Shown piece by piece: positions 53,100-63,152 of a stretch of 64,000 nucleotides of DNA (its first letter is position 1; each line of letters starts with the position of its first letter). The notes below the pieces were generated by a model. It saw only the letters and a program-made list of their open reading frames with translations. It searched no databases and was not told the DNA's origin. A program made the translations under genes and the position numbers. The DNA comes from Pukyongia sp. (GTDB lineage Bacteria; Bacteroidota; Bacteroidia; Flavobacteriales; Flavobacteriaceae): positions 1-64,000 of the forward strand of contig JASBSY010000005.1 of the NCBI GenBank assembly GCA_030148705.1, in the 5' to 3' direction.

Positions 53100-54854
53100 T
53101 TAGCGTACGCCGTGCATCAATCGTTTCAACAACGGATGCAGCATCAGCGAAACAAAGCCCAGTCCGATAGGGATTATGGTAAAGATCAGGAAAAAGGTCG
53201 ATAAACTGTGTTCCTGGGTTATCTTTTCAATATCGCCACCCACATAATGTGCCAGTTTATTTCCAATAGCTATCGCCAGGTAATATACCCCGAACATGAA
53301 GGCAATCATCCTGGCCGGTATTAATTTACTGAGGTACGAAAGTCCCATAGGCGACAGGCATAATTCGCCAAGGGTGTGAAACAGGTAGGCCAGAACAAGC
53401 CAGGCCATACTTAAACTTGCGGTTGTGGCTCCCGCTTCGACATTCCGCGCTCCGAAGGCCAGCAACCCAAATCCTAAACCTAGCAGGGCCAGGCCAAGGA
53501 AGTATTTTACAGAGGCCGGTGGGTTATACCGGCTGTCCCACCATTTGGTAAACAGGGGTGCAAACATAATAATGAAAAGTGAATTCAGAATGGCAAACCA
53601 GGTTATTGGTACTTCGGTATCGGTAGATTGGAATTCGACATATAATTTGTATATCACGATAGCCCAAACGATCACAAAACTGGTGCCCAGGATTATATTA
53701 GACAGCCCTATCCTGTTAAAGGTCTTCCTAAATAAACTTAACAACACATATGTTATTATGAGAAGCGGAACAACCGTTACGATAAGGTCGATAATCTTAA
53801 AGCCCATTGCAGCATTTCCCTCCAGGAATCTATCGGTAAAGTCCCTGGTATAAATTGGTAGTGACCCCGCAGCCTGTTCAAAAGCCGCCCAGAAGAAGAT
53901 GGTGAAAATACAGAAGATTGCAAATGCAATCATCCTGTCCCGCTCTATCTTGATATAACGGGGTAACCTGATTATTAATAACAACACAAAAGTAAGAGCT
54001 GCCAGAAGGGCGAAGAACAGCGAATTCCCCATCCCTGCTATGGTGAAATTCAAGGTTTGAATATCACCAATCTTATTCAGCGGATCGTTAATGATGAAGA
54101 TGAGAGCCGAAATTGTAAACACTGCGATTAGTATTATATCCAGCATTCGGAACTCGTTAAGTACAGTTCCAACTTTAAGAGCAGCGGCTTTGTCGTCGGC
54201 TTTTTTGGTCTTCAGCGGCTTATTGCCGATATCGCCAAAAAGCGGTTGGGCAAAATAAAACTGCAGCATTCCCAGTAACATAAAAATTCCCGCCAGACCG
54301 AACCCGTAGCTCCATCCGATTTTTTCACCTACCCATCCGCAGAGCATGATACCGATGAATGCACCGGCATTAACTCCCATATAGAATATATTGTAGGCGC
54401 CGTCTTTCTTTTCATCATGGCCTTCATACATCCTCGAAATGATAGAGGTCATGTTAGGTTTAAAAAATCCGTTCCCAAGAATCAAAAGGGCTATACCTAT
54501 GTATAAGAAGAGGGGTGTTTCAACGGCCATGGAGGCATGACCGAAGGTCATCAGTAAGGCTCCAATAACCACAGCCCTCCGGTATCCTATCTTATTATCC
54601 GCCAGCCAGCCACCCAACAGCGGAGTGAGATAGACTAACATGGCATAGGTTCCCAAGAGGGATAAGGCCGCTTCCGCAGACCATGCCCAGCCGGGGTTTT
54701 CCCCCAGGATGGCACCGGTAAGAAAGATCACTAAGATGGCACGCATCCCGTAATAGGAAAAGCGTTCCCACATTTCGGTAAAGAACAGTACAAAGAGGCC
54801 TGCAGGATGACCCAGTACCTTATTCTGAAACATATTTTCTACATCCGAATTCAT
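53100..54854 (-). CDS. POT-family peptide transporter, long form
   Basis: A 584-aa proton-coupled oligopeptide transporter with 'TEMWERFSYYGMRAILVIFL' (ExxERFxYYG, about 27-36) and 'FFKPNMTSIISRMY'. Compared with its neighbour it has two extra hydrophobic parts, at about 238-298 and 352-402, so it likely has more membrane helices. It imports di- or tripeptides with protons. It follows the shorter paralogue by 21 bp. Confidence 0.93.
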   Translation of the reverse strand: MNSDVENMFQNKVLGHPAGLFVLFFTEMWERFSYYGMRAILVIFLTGAILGENPGWAWSAEAALSLLGTYAMLVYLTPLLGGWLADNKIGYRRAVVIGALLMTFGHASMAVETPLFLYIGIALLILGNGFFKPNMTSIISRMYEGHDEKKDGAYNIFYMGVNAGAFIGIMLCGWVGEKIGWSYGFGLAGIFMLLGMLQFYFAQPLFGDIGNKPLKTKKADDKAAALKVGTVLNEFRMLDIILIAVFTISALIFIINDPLNKIGDIQTLNFTIAGMGNSLFFALLAALTFVLLLIIRLPRYIKIERDRMIAFAIFCIFTIFFWAAFEQAAGSLPIYTRDFTDRFLEGNAAMGFKIIDLIVTVVPLLIITYVLLSLFRKTFNRIGLSNIILGTSFVIVWAIVIYKLYVEFQSTDTEVPITWFAILNSLFIIMFAPLFTKWWDSRYNPPASVKYFLGLALLGLGFGLLAFGARNVEAGATTASLSMAWLVLAYLFHTLGELCLSPMGLSYLSKLIPARMIAFMFGVYYLAIAIGNKLAHYVGGDIEKITQEHSLSTFFLIFTIIPIGLGFVSLMLHPLLKRLMHGVR

Positions 54855-54875
54855 AAGTGCTGATTTTTAGGTGAA

Positions 54876-56267
54876 TTAATTGATATCCGGATCGGCCAGT
54901 TCATAGCCTTCGGTTACTTTCATCTCACGTTCATTGTCTTCAGCACCATGGGTGAGATGCTCCAGTTTCTTCCTGAACAACATCACCAATAATCCAAACA
55001 CCACACAGAATACTGCTATCCCCGTAAATACAGCGAATTCGCCAAAATTAGACGCAGATTCACCCAACAGTCCGGCCAGTTTATTTCCCAGCCCCGTCAT
55101 TGCAAAGTAAACTCCCATCATAATAGAAGCATATTTAAGCGGTGCCAATTTCGTGATATAGGACAAGGCTACCGGTGAAATACACAGCTCCCCTATTGTA
55201 TGGAACAGATACGCCAGTACCAACCAGTACATAGCCGATGCTCCTGTACTCTCGAACTCTGCAGAAGCAGCCGACATAAAGAAAAATCCGGTACCCATGA
55301 TGATCAATCCGATAATCATTTTGAAGAGGGAGGTTGATATCTTACCCTTCAACTTTCGCCTGGCCCAGTAGGCCGCAACCGCCGTACCCAAGAATATGAT
55401 AAACATGGCGTTTAACGACTGAAACCAGGAAGCGGGTATTTCCCAACCCATCAACATTCTGTTTGTATTCTCTTTTGCATAAATATTCATTAATCCACCG
55501 GCCTGCTCGAAAGCACCCCAGAAGACAATTACCAGTAGAAAGGATATAAACAAAACGATTACCCTGTCCTTTTCAACCTTGGTAAGAGGCCGCTTCATAG
55601 CAGCTTTTTCTTCTTCATCCTTCGATTCTCCGAGGAAATTTCCAACGTGTTTCAGGTGTTTTTGTCCCGCCAGGTATTGGATCAGTCCAAGAGCCATACC
55701 TATCCCGGCAAGTCCGAATCCATAATGCCATCCGTGAACTTCCCCAACATATCCAACGATTAAACTAGACAGAAAGGCGCCTATGTTAATCCCTATATAA
55801 AAAATTGTAAATCCTTTATCCCGTCTTATGTCGCCTTGCTTGTACAATCCTCCAACCATAGTTGAAATATTGGGCTTAAGCATTCCAACGCCGGCAATAA
55901 TCAAACCTAATCCGGTGTAGAAGGCCCACATTACTTCATAAGCCAGAATACTGTGACCGGCAACCAGGAGAATCCCCCCGTAAAGCACGGATTTCTTCTG
56001 ACCCAGAAACTTATCGGCTATCCAACCCCCAGGGATGGAAGCTACATAAACCAACATGGTATACCAGCCATAGAGTGCCAGGGCTTCAGCATTTGTCCAT
56101 CCCAGTCCACTATTATCTCCCACTGTTTCTGCTACAAGATATAGCACAAGAATGGCGCGCATTCCGTAGTATGAAAAACGCTCCCACATCTCGGTGAAGA
56201 ACAATACGTAAAGACCCACAGGATGTCCGAACAATTCCTTGGGTTTATGAGCTAATGAATTTGACAT
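54876..56267 (-). CDS. POT-family peptide transporter, short form
   Basis: The 463-aa protein shares 'FGHPVGLYVLFFTEMWERFSYYGMRAILVLYL' and 'GMLKPNISTMVGGLY' with the next gene, so it is a tandem paralogue. It is of normal length for the family. The gene lies between the DPP IV gene (37-bp gap) and the longer transporter, so the three form one transcription unit for using peptides. Confidence 0.93.
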   Translation of the reverse strand: MSNSLAHKPKELFGHPVGLYVLFFTEMWERFSYYGMRAILVLYLVAETVGDNSGLGWTNAEALALYGWYTMLVYVASIPGGWIADKFLGQKKSVLYGGILLVAGHSILAYEVMWAFYTGLGLIIAGVGMLKPNISTMVGGLYKQGDIRRDKGFTIFYIGINIGAFLSSLIVGYVGEVHGWHYGFGLAGIGMALGLIQYLAGQKHLKHVGNFLGESKDEEEKAAMKRPLTKVEKDRVIVLFISFLLVIVFWGAFEQAGGLMNIYAKENTNRMLMGWEIPASWFQSLNAMFIIFLGTAVAAYWARRKLKGKISTSLFKMIIGLIIMGTGFFFMSAASAEFESTGASAMYWLVLAYLFHTIGELCISPVALSYITKLAPLKYASIMMGVYFAMTGLGNKLAGLLGESASNFGEFAVFTGIAVFCVVFGLLVMLFRKKLEHLTHGAEDNEREMKVTEGYELADPDIN

Positions 56268-56304
56268 AATTTATAGTATTAGTTAGAAGTTAGTTTTCGT
56301 AAGC

Positions 56305-58521
56305 TTAGTTTTTTACCTGAAGCATGGAAACCTCTTCCGGCTCCCCCAGGGATTCATAGATAAATTTGGTCATTTTCTTATACAGGTGTAATCGTGTATT
56401 CCCCCCGTAAATCCCGTGATTCTTATCGGGGTAGATCATCCATTCGAAATCCTTATCGGCCTGCACCAGTGCTTCAACCAGCCGCATGGTGTTCTGAACA
56501 TGGACATTGTCGTCCGCACTGCCGTGAACCAGCAGGAAATCACCTTCCAGGTTTTTTACATGGGAAATGGGCGAGTTATTATCGTAGCCGGCGGCATTCT
56601 CCTGTGGTGTCTGCATATAACGTTCGGTATAAATGGTGTCGTAGAAACGCCAGCTGGTTACCGGAGCCACCGCAATCGCCATTGCAAAGGTTTCCGGGGC
56701 CTGGAACAGACAGTTGGCAGACATAAAGCCCCCGTAACTCCAACCCCAGATCCCGATTCGTTCGGCATCTATATACGGGAGTTGCCCGAGTTTTTCGGCG
56801 GCTGCGGTCTGATCGAGTACTTCGTATTTCCCGAGTTCCCGCTGCGTCATTTTCTTAAAATCCCTGCCTTTAAAGCCCGTACCTCGCCCGTCCACACAGG
56901 CGATTATATATCCTTCCTGCGCCAGCATCTGGTGCCAGTAATCGTTTGCTCCGCCCCAACGATTTGCCACGCTCTGGGAACCCGGCCCGGAGTACTGGTA
57001 CATAAAGAGCGGGTATTTCTTATTAGGATCGAAATCAAGGGGTTTGATGATATACATGTTGAGATCTTCCCCGTTAATGGTAATGGTTGAAAATTCCTTG
57101 GGAGACAGTTTGTAATTTGACAGCTGTTCCTTGAGGGCGTTGTTGTTCTTTATTTCGCGAATCTGCTTGCCGGTCCTGGCATCGTGAAGGGTAAAGATAT
57201 AAGGAGTTTCGGCATCGGAAAAGGTGTTGATGTAATAGGTATAATCTGCACTGAAAGAGGCGCTGTTGGTTCCTGTTCGATCTGAGAGTTTCACCTTATT
57301 CTTGCCTGAACGCAGTATGGAATACACAGACCGGTTAATGCTGCCGTCTTCCGTACTCTGGTAATAGATCCTTCCGGTATTGGTGTCGAACCCATAGTAA
57401 TTGGTCACTTCCCAGTCGCCTTTAGTGATCTGATTGATAAGTTTACCGTTCTTGTCGTAATGATAGATATGATTCCAACCGCTTTTCTCACTAGTCCAGA
57501 TAAAACTATTGTCGTTCAGGAAGGTAAGGTCGTCGGTGATGTCTACATATGCATCGTCCCGTTCCTGCAGTACCCGCCTGGAAGTATTATTCGTCGCATC
57601 GATAAAGACCAGGTCCACCATGTTCTGATGGCGGTTGGTTAACTGGGCGCTCAGGATATTGGGATCATTCGTCCATTTGATACGCGGAAGATAATACGAA
57701 TTGTACCCGCCCAGGTCGATCCTGTTTGTATTGGTAGTATTAAGATCGTAGATATGCAAAGAAACATTTGCGTTGGGATCACCCGCCTTCGGGTATTTAA
57801 ACACCTGTTGTGAAGGATAGAGTTCATCCCCGTAAACATCCATTGAAAAACGCGGCACTTCACTCTCATCGAATTTAATATAGGCCAGTTTATCGCCAGC
57901 CTTGTTCCAATCGAAGGCCCGTACAAAAGCAAATTCCTCCTCGTACACCCAATCTGTTATCCCGTTGATAATACTGTTTTTGGATCCGTCGGTTGTGATC
58001 TGTGTTTCTTCGCCTGTTACCAGGTCTTTAATATAAAGGTCGTTATTGCTGCCAAAGGCGATCTTGGTACCTGCACTATTAAAGGTTGGTTCCTGAATCT
58101 GCTTTTTTGAGACCAGGGTTAACGTCCCGCTGTTGAGGTCGTAAACGTAAAAGGTTCCAACCGATGAACGGCGGTAGATCTGTTTTAACTGGGTGGCAAG
58201 TAATAATTTAGATTCATCCTCACTGAATTCGTAGGAAATAATATAATTGATTCCGCTAAGGTCCTTGCTGTTTACCAGGGTTCGCACTTTCTCACCACTC
58301 ACATAATTATAGACATCGACCGTTGAAGCATTCTCGGCGCGGTTGTAATTCAGTACGGCGTATTCGGTACCGTTCTTTAAGGAACGCAGCACATCCAGCC
58401 GCTCGGTCCGGAAGGTATTACCCCATATTTCGTCTAAAGTGATTTGTTTTTCCTGTGCCTGCGTGGAAAAGTTTACCACAATGAAAAGCGCAAGCAGGGG
58501 GAGAGAGAAAAATCGTTTCAA
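56305..58521 (-). CDS. Dipeptidyl peptidase IV
   Basis: The TTG at 58521 gives an N-terminus MKRFFSLPLLALFIVVNFSTQAQ, a clean signal peptide; the ORF-track start is a TTG 24 bases upstream. The beta-propeller (about 60-480) holds the double-Glu motif 'DWVYEEEFAF' that binds the free amino end. The hydrolase domain has 'GIWGWSYGGFMSA' (Ser), 'GSADDNVHVQN' (Asp) and 'DKNHGIYGG' (His). It removes X-Pro/X-Ala dipeptides in the periplasm or on the surface, feeding the two downstream transporters. Confidence 0.95.
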   Translation of the reverse strand: MKRFFSLPLLALFIVVNFSTQAQEKQITLDEIWGNTFRTERLDVLRSLKNGTEYAVLNYNRAENASTVDVYNYVSGEKVRTLVNSKDLSGINYIISYEFSEDESKLLLATQLKQIYRRSSVGTFYVYDLNSGTLTLVSKKQIQEPTFNSAGTKIAFGSNNDLYIKDLVTGEETQITTDGSKNSIINGITDWVYEEEFAFVRAFDWNKAGDKLAYIKFDESEVPRFSMDVYGDELYPSQQVFKYPKAGDPNANVSLHIYDLNTTNTNRIDLGGYNSYYLPRIKWTNDPNILSAQLTNRHQNMVDLVFIDATNNTSRRVLQERDDAYVDITDDLTFLNDNSFIWTSEKSGWNHIYHYDKNGKLINQITKGDWEVTNYYGFDTNTGRIYYQSTEDGSINRSVYSILRSGKNKVKLSDRTGTNSASFSADYTYYINTFSDAETPYIFTLHDARTGKQIREIKNNNALKEQLSNYKLSPKEFSTITINGEDLNMYIIKPLDFDPNKKYPLFMYQYSGPGSQSVANRWGGANDYWHQMLAQEGYIIACVDGRGTGFKGRDFKKMTQRELGKYEVLDQTAAAEKLGQLPYIDAERIGIWGWSYGGFMSANCLFQAPETFAMAIAVAPVTSWRFYDTIYTERYMQTPQENAAGYDNNSPISHVKNLEGDFLLVHGSADDNVHVQNTMRLVEALVQADKDFEWMIYPDKNHGIYGGNTRLHLYKKMTKFIYESLGEPEEVSMLQVKN

Positions 58522-58638
58522 AATGTTAAATTTTTGTGATGTCAAGTTTACTAAAATTTCACGAAAAACTGCTAGTTTTTATGTTAAATACGGCCATTTT
58601 GTTAGTAATTAAGCCTCAAAAACCTTGAGTATAAATAC

Positions 58639-58646
58639 TATCTTTG
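58639..58646 (+). promoter_or_regulatory. -7 element of the HMG-CoA reductase operon
   Basis: TATCTTTG is a perfect -7 match, 19 bases before the ATG. The nearest TTG lies only 11 bp upstream, so the -33 half is not supported. Confidence 0.5.
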
Positions 58647-58665
58647 TTCCTCTAAGCAGCAAATT

Positions 58666-59979
58666 ATGAGCATCCCGATTTCAGGATTTTCAAAAAAAAG
58701 CAAACAGGAAAAAATCGATTGGCTCGTAAGTCATTATTTCGATAATGACCCCACTGTATATAAAACGCTACAGTTGTACTGGAATTCGGACAAGGAGCTG
58801 CAGCGGCTGCACGATGATTTTACGGAGAACGCCATTTCGAACTATTACCTGCCCTTTAGTATAGCTCCCAATTTTCTTATAAACGACTCTTTATATGCTC
58901 TGCCAATGGTGATCGAAGAAAGTTCGGTGGTGGCAGCTGCCAGCAATGCCGCCAAATTCTGGATGAAAAGGGGCGGGTTTAAGGCTGAAGTACTGGGAAC
59001 TTTAAAAAGCGGGCAAGTGCATTTCGATTATTACGGTTCGAGAAACGCTCTGCAAAAGTATTTTATAGATAGTAAGCCAGGGTTGCTCGCCTCTGTCGAA
59101 TCGCTTCAACGGAACATGAAAAAAAGAGGCGGCGGACTAAAAGACATAGTCCTGGTCGACAAGACTGAAGAACTACCCGGCTATTATCAACTTCATTGCA
59201 CTTTTGAAACTGCCGATGCCATGGGGGCCAATTTCATAAACAGCTGTCTCGAGAACATTGCCACCACTTTCGAAAACGCGGCTATGGATTCGGAATATTT
59301 TGCCGATGACGACAAGCGCCCTGAGGTGGTTTTAAGCATACTGTCTAATTATGTGCCCGACTGCCTTGTTGAAGCCAGTGTGAAATGCAGGATAGATGAA
59401 CTGATGAAAACAAAGGAAGACAGTGTAAAATTCGCCGGGGACTTTGTACGGGCAGTTGAGATCGCTTCGGTCGACAAACAACGGGCGGTAACACATAATA
59501 AGGGCATCATGAACGGCGTGGATGCCGTGGTGCTTGCCAGCGGAAACGACTTTAGGGCCGTAGAGGCCGGGGTGCATGCCTATGCCGCCAGAACCGGGCG
59601 ATACAGCAGTCTAACCAGTGCGAAAACGGATGGAGAATTTTTTCACTTCGGCATTAAAATTCCTCTGGCGCTGGGAACCGTAGGCGGGCTCACCAGGTTA
59701 CATCCCATGGTTAAACTCGCATTGCAATTACTCAAACAGCCTTCAGCAGAAGACCTTATGAAAATTGCCGCAGTGGCCGGGCTCGCACAGAACTTTGCGG
59801 CTATCAGGTCATTGGTGACCACAGGTATTCAAAAAGGACATATGAAGATGCACCTGATGAATATACTAAACCAACTAAATGCCACCTCGGCTGAAAAAGC
59901 AGAGACCATACGGCATTTTCAATCCGAAACGGCCTCTCATAGTGCCGTATCGGCCTTTCTTGAACAATTGAGAAGTTAA
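58666..59979 (+). CDS. Hydroxymethylglutaryl-CoA reductase, class II
   Basis: The 437-aa protein shows 'NFLINDSLYALPMVIEESSVVAAASNAAKFW', 'TADAMGANFINSCLENI' and 'LGTVGGLTRLHPMVKLALQLL', typical of the class II (Pseudomonas-type) enzyme. It makes mevalonate from HMG-CoA, starting the mevalonate path to isoprenoids, which flavobacteria use instead of the MEP path. The GHMP kinase starts directly at the next base. Confidence 0.95.
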   Translation: MSIPISGFSKKSKQEKIDWLVSHYFDNDPTVYKTLQLYWNSDKELQRLHDDFTENAISNYYLPFSIAPNFLINDSLYALPMVIEESSVVAAASNAAKFWMKRGGFKAEVLGTLKSGQVHFDYYGSRNALQKYFIDSKPGLLASVESLQRNMKKRGGGLKDIVLVDKTEELPGYYQLHCTFETADAMGANFINSCLENIATTFENAAMDSEYFADDDKRPEVVLSILSNYVPDCLVEASVKCRIDELMKTKEDSVKFAGDFVRAVEIASVDKQRAVTHNKGIMNGVDAVVLASGNDFRAVEAGVHAYAARTGRYSSLTSAKTDGEFFHFGIKIPLALGTVGGLTRLHPMVKLALQLLKQPSAEDLMKIAAVAGLAQNFAAIRSLVTTGIQKGHMKMHLMNILNQLNATSAEKAETIRHFQSETASHSAVSAFLEQLRS

Positions 59980-60891
59980 ATGCCAATGACACAGAAATTC
60001 CACAGTAACGGAAAATTACTCCTAACAGGAGAATACGCTGTCCTGGACGGTGCTCTTGCTCTTGCCATTCCGGTTAAATTCGGACAGACTTTAACCGTAA
60101 GTCCTTCGGAAAAAGCGGGGCTTCTTTGGAAAAGTCACGACCAGGACGGCAAGATTTGGTATGAAGGTTCGTTCGGCCTTCAAAACAATACCATCAAAGC
60201 CATACAAACCGATGATACCAGTAACAGGCTACTGGCTATTTTGTCTTCGGCGAAGACGATGAATCCTGAATTCCTCACAGAAGAAGGATACACGGCCGTC
60301 ACCGAGCTGGAATTTCCGGCAGAATGGGGATTAGGCAGTTCTTCTACCCTTATCAACAATATTGCCTCCTGGGCCGGGGTTGATGCCCTTCATCTGCTGG
60401 ATCAGAGTTTCGGGGGCAGCGGCTATGATATTGCCGCAGCCCAAAGAGATTCGGCTTTTACTTATCGCCGGGGGGAAGGCGCACCTGAAATACACGAGGT
60501 CGATCTTAAGTGGGATTTTACAGACCGATTGTTCTTTGTGCACCTCAACCAAAAACAAAGCAGTACCCAGGAAATAGAACGATATAAGACGTCAAGAAAC
60601 ATTAGCCCTTCACTGCTCGACGAAATTTCTGCAATCACCACAAAACTGGTTAATACTGCATCTTTCAGCGAGTTTAATGCCCTTATCACAGAGCACGAGT
60701 CCGTGATATCCGACCTGATAGCGGTTTCTCCCATAAAGGAGTCGAGGTTTCCCGATTTCGGCGGGGCCGTTAAAAGTCTCGGCGCCTGGGGCGGGGATTT
60801 TATACTGGCAACGGGTAAGGTTGAGGATATGGAATACTTCAGAAGTAAAGGCTATAATACCATTCTTCCTTTTTCAAAAATGATAAAATAA
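59980..60891 (+). CDS. GHMP kinase, probable mevalonate-pathway kinase
   Basis: The 303-aa protein has the GHMP fold: 'SNGKLLLTGEYAVLDGALALAIPV' at the N-terminus, 'EWGLGSSSTLINNIASWAG' (Gly-rich phosphate loop, about 109-127) and 'FGGSGYDIAAAQRDSAFTYRRG'. Cotranscription with HMG-CoA reductase points to mevalonate or phosphomevalonate kinase; the exact substrate cannot be told from sequence. The stop of the previous gene and the start abut (TAAATG); Met3 is an alternative start. Confidence 0.88.
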   Translation: MPMTQKFHSNGKLLLTGEYAVLDGALALAIPVKFGQTLTVSPSEKAGLLWKSHDQDGKIWYEGSFGLQNNTIKAIQTDDTSNRLLAILSSAKTMNPEFLTEEGYTAVTELEFPAEWGLGSSSTLINNIASWAGVDALHLLDQSFGGSGYDIAAAQRDSAFTYRRGEGAPEIHEVDLKWDFTDRLFFVHLNQKQSSTQEIERYKTSRNISPSLLDEISAITTKLVNTASFSEFNALITEHESVISDLIAVSPIKESRFPDFGGAVKSLGAWGGDFILATGKVEDMEYFRSKGYNTILPFSKMIK

Positions 60892-60923
60892 AAAATCCTT
60901 CTCACACTGTAAGAAGGATTTTT
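60891..60923. terminator. Bidirectional terminator between GHMP kinase and PPIase genes
   Basis: A perfect 12-bp stem, AAAAATCCTTCT / AGAAGGATTTTT, has a 9-nt loop and A/T runs on both sides between convergent genes. Confidence 0.88.
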
Positions 60924-60942
60924 AAAACGTTGAATTTATCTT

Positions 60943-63063
60943 TTAATAGAAAGTAGACCTGTTATCTTCGATATCGGCTGTTTCCTTTAATGCTTTAACC
61001 AGATTTGTATTGAGGTTCTGGGTAACATTTACGTTCATCTTATTGGCATAAGAGGCATAGTTCTCAAGTTCTGGGGCCGGATTCACTGCCAGTACCCTTA
61101 CTTTGAACACTCCGGCATTGCCTCTGATAAAGTCGGTTTCCTCACCTGCCTTCTTACCAAATGCAGCACCTACCACTTTAGGTTCGTTACCTGCTTCAGG
61201 GATGGTTGGAGCAGCCATGGTTATTGCTGAAGCATTCTGAACTGTTACATTATGAGAAGCAGCGATCTCCTGCAGTGTACTACCTGTCGATGCAGCTATG
61301 ATTCTTTCGGCCTTCTTTTTATTACGAAGAATCGGTGTTACAAGAATGGACGCTTCGGAAACGCTCATCAGACCTTTTGGGTTACGCCGTGTTAACTGTG
61401 CGATCACATATCCCTGAGGCACGTTGAACCGACGTACATCCCCAACTTCTGTTTCTTCGTTAAAGCCCCAGCTAACTATGGGTCTGTTCGTACCTACACC
61501 GGGAATATTGGCATCCATTTTTCCTATTTTATTGACCGGTCTCAGAGAAAGTTCCTTTTCTTTCGCAATTGCGGCAAAATCCCCCTCGGCAGCTTCTAAT
61601 TCGAAGCTGGTTGCTTCCGAAAATACTGTGTTTATTGTGTTTTCTGAAGGCTCTATCTCCTTGGTGATGGTTGCTACCTTTATAACATCCCGCATATTCT
61701 TTTGGCCGAGAACCTCGACGATATGATAGCCGAAATTGGTTTTTACAACTCCGATATCACCTTCATTACTTTCGAAAGAAAAGTCTCGGAACTCGGGTAC
61801 CATGGCATTATATGCAAACCAATCGTATACCCCGTCGTTAGGGATACTTGAAATATCGGATGAGAACTGAGGTACCAGTTCGTCGTATTTTGAAGGTGTT
61901 CTCTTTACAATTGTAAGCAGGCTGTCGGCTGTGCGCTTCGCCTCCTGATCATTTCTTGTGATACTATCGGTCTGGTTGTATCCAACAGGGATAAGAATAT
62001 GCCGCACTCGTGCGCTATCCGGCAATTGCCTGCGACCGATTACTTTAGTTAGGTTTAGGGTTTTATCTACCTGATACGGACCGTAGATCTCGTCTACTGA
62101 AAGTCCGAAAACAGTATCGCGAATGGATTCCGGAAGTTCATTCTTATACCACCATCTGTCGTTGAAACCCTGATCTGAATTCGCATTAAGGAACTCGTCA
62201 TAGTTGGTTGTAGTTCTGAATCCTGCAATTGTATCGTTTTGGTTAGTCACGTTATTGAACACAACCCTGTTTTCAAGTAAAGCATTCATTTCGTCATGCG
62301 CTGCGTCTATATCTTCCTGGGAAGCTTTTTCCTCGATAAGCACATATTGGATGTCCACCTGGGGTTCAACTTCGTATTTCTTCGGGTTCTCTTTGATATA
62401 TGCAGCTATCTCACTTTCAGACACGGTAATTTCCTCATCGGGAATAGATGTGAAGGGAACGAAGACGTATTCGATGTTGATCTTGTCGTTCTCGAACCTG
62501 TACTGTTGCTCGCCTTCAGCCAGGGTTGAAGTTAGCCCGCCACGCAACATTGCGATATAGGTGTTTTCGCGAATGGTTTGTTTCAGGTTTCGGATATAAT
62601 TCTCCCAGGCATTGAGGGCCTGTGGATTTGAATTTGCATTGGCCTTAATTTCGGCAACATACTCCAGCATACGCTGTTCGCTGTATTGGCCGGTCTCATC
62701 CTGGAAGGTAGGATTGCTGGCCAGGTAGGAACGAAGTGCGTTATTGAGTTGGTTGGATTCAACAGTAATCCCAAGTTCTTCATACTGCTCTTCCAGCAAC
62801 ACCCGACGAACTTCCCTGTCCCATACAAGATTCATAGCCTGTGCGGTATTCCCGTTTGGCCCCATATTTTGCTGGGCAGCCTCCACTTTCTCCATAAAAT
62901 CCACACGCTCCAGGTCGGTACCGTTGATAGTAGCCACCGTATTCTCGGCACTACCCCCGCCACCTCGCGTTAGCACATCACTTAGGATAAAAGCAAAAAG
63001 TGCCATCGCAATGATCAAAATAAGGAAGATTCCTCTTTTTCTAATACTGTTTAATATTGCCAT
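60943..63063 (-). CDS. PpiD/SurA-like peptidyl-prolyl isomerase
   Basis: The 706-aa protein has one N-terminal anchor (about 10-31), a SurA-N-like helical domain with 'NTVATINGTDLERVDFMEKVE', a parvulin domain ('ARVRHILIPVGYNQTDS' to 'VVKTNFGYHIVEVLGQKN') and a second, weaker rotamase-like region. It is a periplasmic chaperone for outer-membrane and secreted proteins. It is a single gene between convergent and co-directional neighbours. Confidence 0.92.
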   Translation of the reverse strand: MAILNSIRKRGIFLILIIAMALFAFILSDVLTRGGGGSAENTVATINGTDLERVDFMEKVEAAQQNMGPNGNTAQAMNLVWDREVRRVLLEEQYEELGITVESNQLNNALRSYLASNPTFQDETGQYSEQRMLEYVAEIKANANSNPQALNAWENYIRNLKQTIRENTYIAMLRGGLTSTLAEGEQQYRFENDKINIEYVFVPFTSIPDEEITVSESEIAAYIKENPKKYEVEPQVDIQYVLIEEKASQEDIDAAHDEMNALLENRVVFNNVTNQNDTIAGFRTTTNYDEFLNANSDQGFNDRWWYKNELPESIRDTVFGLSVDEIYGPYQVDKTLNLTKVIGRRQLPDSARVRHILIPVGYNQTDSITRNDQEAKRTADSLLTIVKRTPSKYDELVPQFSSDISSIPNDGVYDWFAYNAMVPEFRDFSFESNEGDIGVVKTNFGYHIVEVLGQKNMRDVIKVATITKEIEPSENTINTVFSEATSFELEAAEGDFAAIAKEKELSLRPVNKIGKMDANIPGVGTNRPIVSWGFNEETEVGDVRRFNVPQGYVIAQLTRRNPKGLMSVSEASILVTPILRNKKKAERIIAASTGSTLQEIAASHNVTVQNASAITMAAPTIPEAGNEPKVVGAAFGKKAGEETDFIRGNAGVFKVRVLAVNPAPELENYASYANKMNVNVTQNLNTNLVKALKETADIEDNRSTFY

Positions 63064-63152
63064 TTGAAAATCTGATTTGTAGGGGGCGAAAATAGCATTT
63101 TCCCGCCATTTATAAAAGGTTCGTTACAAAAAAATCGGTAAAAAAAGGAAAA

